From the NCBI GenBank assembly GCA_003864495.1, contig ML133394.1, positions 124,001 to 188,000 on the forward strand: DNA of 64,000 nt. The letters run 5' to 3'. Source of the stretch: Nemopilema nomurai (taxonomy: Eukaryota; Cnidaria; Scyphozoa; Rhizostomeae; Rhizostomatidae). Position 1 is the first letter of the stretch, and every line of letters begins with the position of its first letter. Both the position numbers and the translations under genes were made by a program. The notes beneath the pieces are model-generated. The model saw nothing but the letters and a program-made list of their open reading frames with translations. It had not been told where the DNA came from and ran no database searches. Of this stretch, positions 14,001-25,300 are shown piece after piece.

Positions 14001-17000
14001 TCTTGTTGGATGCTGGCACCACCAGCTGCGCATCGTCCTGCTCCTTTTCAACTGTGCTAGAGCTGGCAGCTGGAAATGGCCACATTAAACTGTTGCAGTT
14101 GTTGCTGTCCAAAGGTGCAGCGGTGAATGCCCAGGACCAGTACCTGAACACTGCCTTGCACGTGTACGTATTTCGCAACTTGCATTTGAGATGTCAAGGC
14201 CATGACCAATATTCCTCTCTTCGTATTTTTACATATTTCTCTCTCAGAGTGGTATGTTTCTTTTTGGTGTTCAACACTTGCAAGCAAAACTGGTTATCGA
14301 TGTTGTTTCGTACTTTCAAGCATTGATAACCCTGTACATGCAACAACTAAATTCACGTTGCCACATTCTAGTTGTGTAATTCCACCATCACTGCTCTAAT
14401 CTTTTGACGTGTGAACAAGGAATCTCTTTGAGAAATCGTCGGCTAATATGATATACCTTAACTATACCGACGACGTACGATAAAAATAACTATAAGGCAT
14501 TACCTTTATAACTATAATATAATAGTAATACCTGCGCTTTCCCGCCAATCCGAGACATCGTAATTCATTTAAATTGTCGAAAGGGTATTTCTCTGGACCA
14601 AAAGCTGTTTCTCATTTATTCACTAGCTAAATTACAAAACTGTCGTTATTCTTTTGGTGTCCAACTGTAACTGACGTAATCTATTGTATGTTACGTACTG
14701 TGTTCACATGAAACAAACTCGGGGTATAATGCTTCAACTTAAATGGTTACTAGCGGAGCAAAATGCAAGCAAAATGCAACGAATGACACTCTGCTTAAGC
14801 AAGATGCTCTCGTGTGCGCCTGGCTTTAGGATAACGCCGGGAACACCGTTTTAGTTGCTCTGTATTGTCTTTCGCAATTGATGGGCCTTTTTTCTGCTAT
14901 TGCCTGTTTTTGCAAACCCTTCTTCTGTCGCAGAATCAAATAGAATAGATCTATCCCTGGTGGCATAGGCAACAGGCTGGCATAGGCCTTTTTTTAGTAG
15001 CAACACCACTGTAGGGCTTGTTAACTACGTTATTAACAACAAATCCTTTAGTGACTGCCTTAGAATTCGAGCCCTTAATGAGACTTTTGCACTCCTTTTG
15101 GCAGAGCTGCAATGAAGGGTAGAATCGACGCAGTCAATTGGCTCATAACAAGAGGTGCTGAAATCGATGCTTGCAACGAAGATGGCTGGAGCCCTCTGTT
15201 TTTTGCAGTTTCCATGTACAATGTTGAAATAATAAAAATTCTATTGAAAAATGGTGCAGATTGCAATAAGATTGACAGGAAGCTTTGCTCGTGTTTACAT
15301 TATGCTGCAAAGAAGGGACTCTGCAGCGCCATCGAAATATTGGTGCAACATTGCAAAACAATGACTTTGTTCCAGAGAAACGATGAAAACAGACTGGTAT
15401 TCCATGAAGCAGTTCTGTCCGATAACGACAAGGTAAACAGCTTAATTTACGGCCAACAGAAATCTCTTACCTTAAAGGGAGTACTTAGTTTTTAGAATTT
15501 ATTGAAAAGACCGAGGTCTAGCAATGATACATGTCGAAAGAAAGTAGCGATGTAGAGAATGGAAGCAATAGAATCACAAACGTAAAAGGGTGTATGCTTG
15601 CAGTGAGAGGGCGTAGTCTGCATTATTTTGCGACGCCCCCAACTTCCTTATAGCAAGAGTTGTCATTGCTAGGTTTTCTTGATTTCATTGGCAGAGACTC
15701 GCAAACGCTTTGCCAGTGCGGAGAGAACGTTTGGTGGCGAGAAATTGTTCTAACTAATGTCTACTTTCCATAGCATTGTCTAGCAGAATAACGTAAAGAG
15801 AAAAGCATAGCAGTACATCAGAGTGATTCTTGAGGAGTCATACTTAAGTTTTTTCAGTTGTTCAATCCCTTTTATACTTCAGATCCTGGAAATGTTGTTG
15901 CAGCAGTGCTCAGGAACTATTGTACACTGCGATGGAAACAAAACGTTGATTCACTTAGCTGCGCAGGAGGGAAAGCATTTCTGCTTAAAAAAGCTGATTG
16001 ATACTTGGCCAAGGGACTACATTGACTTGCAGGACAGTAACAAACAAACAGCTCTTCATCTAGCTGCAATGAATGGTCAGGGGTGCGTAAAGATAAGGCG
16101 TGGTGTAAATGGAAGGGGCTACATCTCCTAGCCATTGCTTAGTTGCAGGCCTGTATTATTTCTGAGTTAGCAAGTGGTTTTGGTGGGGGATCTTTATGGG
16201 CTGATGCTTCGCTCAACAGTCTTTTTGCCATCGCTGCATGTAGAGCAATCTTCGTTGATCTTTAATTACGTCATCTCCCCTAGCGATGCATGTCGTCTGT
16301 TGATCGAAGCCAAAGCTGATCTGTACATCGAAGATAAGGATTTCAAAAATGCAGCTCAACTAGCAATCGAGAATGGCAATAACTCCGTACTGAATCAGTT
16401 CATTGCAGCCAACATGGAGATGAACGCGATGGAAGCACGAACTGCAATATCTACTGGCAATGCGAAGGCGCTTATAATGCTGATGGACTATGTGTCCAGC
16501 AAATTTGTTGGCAAAAAAGGGTACAAGGTGGAAGGTTTTGCTAAAGTGATCTTCGATTGCGGATACCCGGAAATTGTAGAGGCCGTGGTCCAGCATTACA
16601 GGTAGGGTGCCCCCCGTGCCTTGTTTCCTATCTTGGCGACCAAGCGTTTAACGCGAGTTAGGGTGTGAGCAGTGTAGCCAACGGAAACACGGAAAGGCCG
16701 GAGGTGACATATAAGGAAAATAATTCTAGTTTTATGGCCCTGTCGGGGCTAGGCATGTTGCTAAATGGCAGCTCCTGTATACAGAGCTTGCGTCATATTC
16801 ATTTTGCCTTACCATTCATTTGGCATCACAGATAAAGCGACCGTAAATTTCAAGGGGGGTGGGGGTGGTCACTGTCAGACAGCTATGCTCCGACTCGCAA
16901 TCACTACAAAGAACTTACCGCAAAAAAGAGGCTACAGTCCTTTCCCTTTCTCGTAGTTTATATTTCTATCTCTAGTTCGCAACATTAACCCGAGGACGAC

Positions 17001-20000
17001 TGAAAATTTCTGTTTGAATCTTTGATTTGAGAAATACCATTTAAAACCTGGCTTTCTGCCTACCTTGGCCGTTCATGCTAGTTTTCTAAACTATGTTTGT
17101 TTTCGCCCCTTTTGCGTCCTTTTGCGTATTCCCCATCTCTTCTCTCTTTTGCTCCTTCACAATGTCAAATATTGACTGCATGATAGAACAACAAAGCACG
17201 CCCGGAGGCTAAAAGAATCCTAGGTCATCATAAACCTATAAGGTGGTGGGGAGTAGGGGAGGAGCACACATACCCCTCACGTTTCAGCACGCTCCCCTCA
17301 AATTAAAGATACTCCACAAGCACTGGTTGGTCATGCAAATATAATCTTGCTAGCTACTTTAAAACCACCTGAATATTTTTAGCTTTCAGCCGTCCTTGCA
17401 ATTTCAACATGTTAAGGCTGAGGACTTCATGCCGAACCTGATTTCAAAGTACCCTGACGTGGCTCTAAAAGTTCTTGACAATGGAGTAACACTTTCAAAG
17501 CATCGCCTGGACAGCCCTGAGTTAGAGGTCACATACGACTTTGTCGCTCTAGAGTCCTCACCGGACATGTCAGATGCTTATATTGGATGCGACCTTTACT
17601 TTGGACCTGGCGTAATGGCGGACTTTGGCAGATGGCATTGTCTTGCGCACCCGTTGACGCAGAAACTGACCAGCTTAAAGTGGAAAAAGCATGGTGCATT
17701 CGTCTTCTATTCAGCTTTGCTTCTGCATATTTCATTTGTCATAGCTTTTACAACAATGGTAATCCTGGAGAAAAACTTGTGAGTAAATTGAAGTATAGTG
17801 TAGTGTAGATGTATCAATTGAAAACTGCCCGTTTAAAATCAAAACGCAAATTCCAGCAGTCAGAGAAGTTCAACTCTTTTTTATACATGTAAAGTTTATG
17901 TGGATAGGACTGGATGCTCTTTTGATCCTAACTTCCAAATTTAAAAAACATATGCTGTCCTTTAAGTACTGTAATATCTTCCCACAATGATTTTAACGTT
18001 TTTGAAAGTTCCCACCATTGCATATTGCATTCTGATACTTGAAGCTACAAAATCAGCGTATTGCAAAATCAGTTTAGTGAATCTCGGTATAATTTCTCAC
18101 GTTTCAATTTGCTACAAAAGATATTTTACTTATGTTCTTGAGCGTATTCCTAGCGATGTGGAAGCTGCAATTACAGCAGCATCAAATGGAACGCAGCCCT
18201 TGCCAGCAAATACGACGCAGAACTCTTGCAACCAATGCAAAACAGAGTCGAGGGTAGCACCGTCTCAGAGTACCTATGGCAAAGTAATTGGCGCATTGCT
18301 TCTGGCCTTTGTGTCACTCCAGATCATTAAAGTAGTCTTCCTGCTGTTTATCATGCGCATGCGTTATTTCAAGGACACTGCAAATATGCTCGAGTGGTTG
18401 ACGTACGCCTCTGCGTTCGGATATCTGAAAGGATTTCTTTTCAGCAAGTACCATGATCGTAGGGTGGAGCTCGTATTCAGTGTCACGAGCATTTTCTTGG
18501 CCTGGCTGAGTGTAATGCTATTCCTGCGACGCAGTCCACTGGTCAACATTTACGTCATCATGTTCACGCAAGTGACCAGTACACTGGTCCGGGTTTTACT
18601 CTTGTTCTCCCCGTTGCTGCTTGCCTTTGCATTGACGTTGAATCAGCTGTTTATCGCCCAGCCTCTCTTTCAAAACGTTGGCAAGAGTCTTATGAAACTA
18701 TTCGTGATGTTTAGTGGAGAGTTGGAGTACACTGACACCCTTCCGAACTCGATCGGGAAAGCCGGCTCAGCCTCGTCTCTGCAGCTTGTTAGCCTCCCTA
18801 CCGCCGCATATTTGCTTTTTATATTGTTTATCGTTATGGTCACAATTGCCTTCATGAACCTCTTGGTAAGACAATCTTTTTGCAAAATTAATTTACTAGT
18901 ATTTTTGGTCAGACATTCTGGCATGCTTTATAGAAACGACAAGCTCTAGCAAATAGGCTTATTGCCGCGAGATCTCTATCCAAGAGACTCATCAATTACT
19001 CTAAACAGTTTACAGGTAGGTAAAGCGTTTGATGTTTGATTGTCAGTGAGCCTCGTGCTCGTCTTTTCCTAGTGCATGGCAATTATTTGTCTCGCACTCC
19101 AGATGATAAAAGTTAGAGTTGAAAAAGCAAACAAATTTCTGTACTTTCTTTGGGTGGGCTATATGTGGAACTTGTCGGTCAGTAGCCGTAACTGTCGTTT
19201 CTTCTCCTCCCAAGGGGATGTCAAACCAACCAATTTATACTACAGTCTACGATGACTGCTAATCATATTAACAATGATTATCATACATTCTATTTTTATC
19301 GTTTCATTCTTTAGTTCTATAATGACAAGTCAAGGCTAATGACTCGCTTACAGCCACTGAAAGCAGCAGGAAACATTTCACATAGTTTTATGCTAATAAC
19401 AAGTCTTGTTTCCATAGTTAAATTCTTTACAATCACACCAATGACAGTTTCGACACTAAACTTCTTCAATAATATAGATATCATAATAGCTAGAAATAGT
19501 GGAAGTAATTAGAAAAAACGAAGTATTTGTTTATATTATAGATATAGCTTGGCATTCTTGATATTATTTACCGTTGGGAACTGTCAATCTAAGTTCAATC
19601 CAAGTAATAATTTATAATGTAAACTTAGTCTAAGAAAAATACCTTCCTTGATAAGATTTGAGATGTAATTTTAGACAAAGACAAACATTTAGAAATCGTA
19701 GCAGTTCTTTAGAATCAACTTACAGTGACAATTCTTTTAGAGTTGCACGGATGAAATTTAGTGGTGGCTCCAAATGTTCGAAGCTTTGTCCTCCCGAAGC
19801 ACATATGCTACAATGAATCTAATGTTTTCAATTTTTTGCAATGCGGTAAAATCTTTTATGAGACATTGAAAAGTAAACGAGTCTTTTTTATGTTGTTTAA
19901 CAGGTTGGTTTAGCTGTTGGTGATATAAGCAGCATTCGGAAAACGGCCAAATACATTGCTATGAAACAGGAAGCCAAGTATATTCAGGACCTGAATTCGA

Positions 20001-20783
20001 AGTGTCCCAGATTTGTGCTGAAATGGGCCTACCAACGACGTTATACAGAGAAGCCAAATCAGAAGTACTGGTTTCAAATGTAGGTTTTCATCTTTCGTAG
20101 TTGCAAAAGTTGGTTGAGTTTAAAGATTTTTTCATGCCACTAATTGGTGATTTTGAATGCGGGATTTGGCAAGGGGTTAGACCGGGCCCTTACCAGACAA
20201 GTTCAGCCTAACTTGGCCTAACAATTCAAATGATGATTCAACATGATATTTTTTGCTAGAAGATACTCTACTTAGTGCAATGCAAAGTTGATAAGATGAT
20301 GCGTATTTGCCAACCATGTGTATTTGCTACTGTATTTTATCATAAGATTATCGTAGGTATACATAATAAGCAATTGAGAATTGATATATTTTGATGTTGT
20401 TACATTGAGATGTATTGTTGACGATCTAAGATACAATAGTAGCTTATATGAATTCTAGCTGACTGGTGTCATGTCCACTAGGCCTATTAATTTGGCCAGT
20501 AATTGTTAAGCAGCCAGCGCTGAAAATCTCACGAAGAAACCCTCCATCGGCATTTTGACTAAGTTGTTGTATTTGTAGAATAGCAGCATCCGCAGCTGCG
20601 TCGTGCGAGTTTCGGGACTACTTGGAGATGAAGCAGAAGGATGGTAACAATGAAGTAGAAGAGGAAAAACACAAGCTCGAGCAGATTCAACATACCATTG
20701 AGGGACAAACTGCAGCTATTAATACTCTAAAGCGTCAGATGGAACAAACTACAAGAGCCCTTAGGGACCTCATACAACGCTAA
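11042..20783 (+). CDS. TRPA-type ankyrin-repeat cation channel, copy B (complete)
   Basis: Full-length paralogue of copy A. Exons: 11042-11373, 11894-12234, 13893-14163, 15105-15432, 15883-16082, 16284-16601, 17383-17778, 18154-18865, 19904-20079 and 20579-20783; 3279 nt, 1092 residues plus stop, close to the roughly 1120 of human TRPA1. Ankyrin repeats span about residues 65-590. S1 is near 704-725, followed by an S1-S2 loop with sequons (NGT, NTT), then S2-S6 within one 712-nt exon. The pore reads MFSGELEY, with Gly917-Glu918 at the Gly-Asp position of human TRPA1. The post-S6 TRPA motif is VGLAVGDISSIRK. The last exon adds a Glu/Lys/Gln-rich coiled coil (about 1025-1092), expected to help tetramerise the channel. 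Intron 2 contains a large minisatellite that copy A lacks. The start is the first ATG after upstream stops. The ligand or stimulus cannot be read from the sequence. Confidence 0.92.
12340..13584. repeat. 45-bp minisatellite, about 28 units, in intron 2 of TRPA copy B
   Basis: Each unit is 45 bp and most carry GGATCCAGACA followed by TTCTTGTGTTCGC. Variants differ at a few positions (TTAGATTTG, TTAGATATG or TTGGATTTG; TCTTGTG or CATTGTG). One unit near 13074 is 44 bp. Since 45 is divisible by three, both strands stay open in several frames for hundreds of codons (for example DPDNSCVRLDLLSSS on plus, SGSEEESISKRTQEL on minus). These are not genes: the array lies between a splice donor at 12235 and an acceptor ending at 13892. 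A variant-containing block of about 200 bp at 12701-12900 recurs at 13375-13574, exactly 15 units less one base away. Confidence 0.95.
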
Positions 20784-20951
20784 CGAGTTGATAATTTACG
20801 TCCTTGATGCATTTAGGTTGGGACTTTTAGCTGTCTAGATTCACCAACTTTCTTTTCCTTCACACAGCAATTTTCGTATTTTCGCTATTTCATCTTCGAT
20901 GTTTATGCATTCTACTAGAAACTTTTTCGACTTTTTCACTAGAAATTTCAC

Positions 20952-20957
20952 AATAAA
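20952..20957 (+). terminator. Polyadenylation signal of TRPA copy B
   Basis: AATAAA lies 169 bases after the TAA stop. It is the first canonical hexamer I see downstream of the gene. Confidence 0.6.
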
Positions 20958-21794
20958 AGCTCGTACTATTAGAAAAGACGCACTTTATCCCTTTGATCTT
21001 TAGCAGGCCATTTAATGGACTTCCATTTATTGGTTAAAGCCTTACGAAACAAATAATGTACAGTTCTTTAGTAAATGTAAAAGCAGCACCAGTCTTGTTA
21101 CTTGTAAAAGAATTCGATGGTGCATTCGTGGAAGATTTTCAGAACCGACAGCAAGAGTTAGACAGGGACCAGGCCCGTTTGTAAACTTAAATCGACAAGC
21201 GACAGACATTTAGAATTGAAACTTTTCAGTACAAAAATTTAAATTTTAATAATTGTCTAGTAAGTTTTGTTTTTCATTGTTTGCATTGCTTGGCTAAATT
21301 ACATAATGAAGGCTGGAGCTTGAGTTGACCTTTTATTGTTTTCATATCATGCGATCGGCGACTTTTGACTGAATATCAGGTGTTTCGCTTTCTCAGAACC
21401 TGTTGTTATGATACTATCTAATTTGTTTCACTAATTTGAATCATATCGGTGTCCTGTCTTGTTCTTCATTAAAGGGCATTTTGCTGAGAAGCTGGCCGTG
21501 GCGCCTTTTTATACCTTTTGTCTTCAAAGGACCGTTCCAAGAAGGCTACTCGATCCAGACTCCTGTCCTGTCAGCAATATTTAAAGTGTCATACATGCCA
21601 GGATGATGTTGAGACGACATCCAATGGAAGGCCTACCTGGGGATCTCAAAACCTCATCTTTTGTCTGAATAGCATGTATAATTGACGTCATATGATAGGT
21701 TAAACTGCTGTTTCCATGAAATTTAGGTTTATCTTTTGTTTTCGTTGAAAACTTCACTTTCTCGATTTTTTCCCGCTTGCTTTTCGAGGTTTTT

Positions 21795-21840
21795 TTGATT
21801 GACTTCTCTTCAATGGATTGATTGACTTCTCTTCAATGGA
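21795..21840. repeat. 23-bp perfect tandem duplication
   Basis: Two adjacent identical copies begin at 21795 and 21818. The perfection suggests a recent replication-slippage event in intergenic DNA. Confidence 0.75.
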
Positions 21841-22393
21841 GGTTTAATCAATTAACTCTCAATAAATGAGTCCCTGGAAGGAAACTGTCACTTTGGCTGA
21901 CTTGAATCTGTTTCTTGAAACTTTTACGTTTCTCCCAAAATCCTTTACGATTTTTTCGAACCCTTTATTCCGAAGACCTCTAAGGAAACCCTAAGGAAAC
22001 CCCATCAGTAACAAAGATTATTGAAGAATGAAAGAATGATGTAGAATGAAGAATGAAGTAGAATGAAAAAAATCAATATACATTTCTAAAGATATTCAGA
22101 TCAAACATTTTCTTTGTTGCATTGTGTTCAAAAGAGGAACTTCGAATCATGATAAAACATCATCAGTGGCAAAGCCCTGTGTGTCGCTGCGCAGCAGATG
22201 TTTCTCAGCCATAACATTTTACCTTCATGCAATTATTCAATGTCGGATGGATAGTACCTTTGAGGACACTGAAAGATAGATGAATCAAACTCGCTATCAG
22301 CTGCATACACTAATGGATTGATATTTTGAAATCAAGAGTCTAAGGACTCAAACATTTACATTGCTTTCTCGGATTCTCTTGTGTGTTTAAAGT

Positions 22394-25300
22394 ATGGGTC
22401 GTGAGCATTCTGATGGTGAATCTGATATAGAGGATCGACGGCAAATGGTTGCTAAACTGAAGCTAAGGTTTCCAGATTGTTCTGAGGAGCTTATCCTTGA
22501 ACTTACGTATGAGGTATAGCTAAGAAATTTTCTCTCAAATTTGTATGTTTCATATCCTTAACTTTTGGTTTCATATCATGTTAATCGGTACAGAATTTAA
22601 ACGTCTTTTAATTTCATCTTCACACATTGATTGATTAAACATTTATGAACAGTGCAGTTTTTCAGATCCATATTGGATCACAAGCAGGTAAATGTTCTTA
22701 TATCATCAAAGCAGTTTGAACATGCTACTAAATTAAAGTGGTGATATAAAAATTAATGTAGCAATAATGAAAATGAAAAGTAGAAAATAGGCAGTGGCAT
22801 ACAAATTTTTGTTTATATGATTTTAGTGTGGATGATTTAAATGAGTGTTCCATAAAATTAACTGATTCTAAAAGTTATAATCCCTGGTTCTTATTGAGTT
22901 ATAGTTAAGTTTTGTTATTAACTAAATGACTTAGTTATAATGATTTTTAGATGTTTTGTTATATATGCTGTAAGCTATTGTCATAGAAGAAAACTCATTC
23001 ATTTTTCTGATATTATAAGATGTCAATCAAAATGAAAAGAACATAAATTATAAAAGGAAAACAAAAGATTTATTCAGCCTATGTTTGCTAGTCAAGTTTG
23101 ATAGGACAAGCAATGAGCAGTAGTTTTTATAAAGAGCAACAGTTCTTAGAAAATTGTTAAAAGTACACAACCAGCTCTGGCAAAAGCAACTAACATAATT
23201 AAATTCAGAATTTGCTTCATTTTTATGAGACATTCTGTTCTGTTCTAGCATCACAAAGATATTGAGCAGATTACAGAAGTTCTGAAGAAGAATAGTTCTC
23301 ATTTCCAAGCAAATCATCAAGGAAGTTACTTTGGAGTAAACCCCCAAGATGGAATTTCATATATTAGTCAAGAAGGAAGCTACCCAATAAGGAGTGGCCA
23401 TGGGACCCCTTTTATTATGACACCATATTACACTTTGCCATCTGGACCTGGGTACCACCTTCGCAGGTATAACTTTGCAGATGACCAAATCAACCCAGCT
23501 TCTACTTATTTACAAAGGAGAGCCATATCTTCTGATAGGTTGACAAGTAGGAAAGCAGATGCCTCAGATATTAGGAGGGAGAGGTAAAATATTAATTTAT
23601 AAATTTAAATACCATGAAAGTGTACAAAAAGTCAGACACAGTTATAGTTTGTTGGCATAACCTGTAGAACTAAATGCATTAAAAAACTTAACCAAGCATG
23701 TGTGTTTTCAAGGGTTCCCTATTCTGTCTAAATAAAAACAGTTTTTTCAACTATGTACATGGCCCATGCTACCAGAAGCAAGGGGAAGGCATTGCCCACC
23801 AACTTTTAAGTAAAGTAAAAGTTTTTTTGGTTTGGGCAACCAAGGCTCATTGGCAATGTAATTAAGTTGTTGGAACTAGTCTTTGTTGGTGCAGCTACAA
23901 GTGCAACCCCTGGCCCATTCTTTTTTGTTGGCACATAATTGTTTGGATCTACTATGTTGCAATCATCCAAAAAGGAGGTGACTGACAATATGTCAATAAT
24001 AGATGTTTTTGACCCAAAGCCAAACCAAAAAAGCATCATAAATATTTAAAATGCAATGTTTCAATAAGCATCTAATCACTCAAAATAACAAATTTTCCCA
24101 TCATTTCCCAATAATTTTCCTTGGGATTAAAATTGCTGATTTATTGGCCAGTCAGATGATGATAAACCAAGGTGCTTCTCAAATATTGCCCCTTCACTTT
24201 AAAATTGTAGCATGGGCCTTGTACCTAGGCAGGATAAAAAGTTTTGAACTCAATTTTTTTTAAAGAATAGTTTGCTCTCAAGCTATTCCTTTGTATTGTC
24301 TTTATTTCATAGTTTATAATAAATTGATTAAAGTAATGCATAATGTTATCTTTTTCAACACATTTCAAATAAATATTTTTGTGGGGGTAGTGGCTAAGGG
24401 GAAATAGGAGCTTATCTAAGAAATCAGCATGTTTTTAAACGATAGGTTTATAGGTTTAAATGATCAATATTAGTGTCCACTACTTCTTTAGATAATAAAA
24501 AGGATAGCAAACAAATAAAGGTGCAGAATTATTGTACCCAGGGTTTCCACCCACATTATAACAGAAGAGTAAAGTTATGCACCTATGGCTAATTTGAAGA
24601 AACTTCAATAAAGAAGGGCCTTTAATAAAGAAATTTGAGTTGGGGGTTATACAAGAATTATTTGCCAAGGTTTGCATTAACCAACTAAGTTTTGATAGCA
24701 TACAAAGAGCACTACTAAGCTTGAACGTTTTCTTGATTTTATTTTATTACATTTAAAATAAGTTAAATAGGAAACATTAGATGAATTTAATCAACAGTTA
24801 TCCTGTTTTAAAGGTCTGCTTTGTCATTTCTAAGGTTGCACCTCCTATGTCTTGAGCACTGTTTTGTTTTTTGTCTATGCAAGCTTCATTATGCTGCTCG
24901 TTTGATCGTGGTTGCTGCACATGGTCTGAAATTTATTTCAGGACCTTGACAATGACATGCAAGGATAGCCATGTGACATTTTTCAGGACTTTACCATGAC
25001 ATGTCAATTTTGCATGCACACGAAATGGTCATTGCTTTGTCATCTTATTGAAGATTTATGGGTGGGTTTTCCAAGAATGTAACAAGCAGACATTCGCTTT
25101 AGAGTTTATGACACTAGCTTATTTATCTCTCCTTATGAACATTTAAATGCTAGGACAAAATGTTGAAGCATTGAGATTTCTATGACTGAGAACAATTAAC
25201 AACTTATCCTGACTTGCCTTTGCAAAGCCTTTTCAGGCCTATCAATGCATTGTTCTCCAAAGTTCTTTCTATTAAACAAGGTCAACAATCAAATTTTTTT

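Larger units (their letters stand above)
20784..22393. other. Intergenic region between TRPA copy B and the TAB-like gene
   Basis: Apart from the polyadenylation signal I see only small repeats: a 23-bp perfect tandem duplication (TTGATTGACTTCTCTTCAA plus TGGA) at 21795-21840, and a GAATGAA-rich tract at about 22024-22068. No exon with family motifs is visible. The promoter of the downstream gene should lie near its right end. Confidence 0.5.

Noticed and set aside
22664..22687. Acceptor TTTTTCAG before ATCCATATT as start of TAB-like exon 2
   Set aside because: It leaves 22 nt, which breaks the frame of exon 3. Starting at 22658 gives 30 nt and completes the CUE domain.
23806..24039. Minus-strand 77-codon ORF in intron 3 of the TAB-like gene
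   Set aside because: No recognisable domain, no splice or promoter context and AT-rich surroundings. Possibly a transposon fragment but not supportable.
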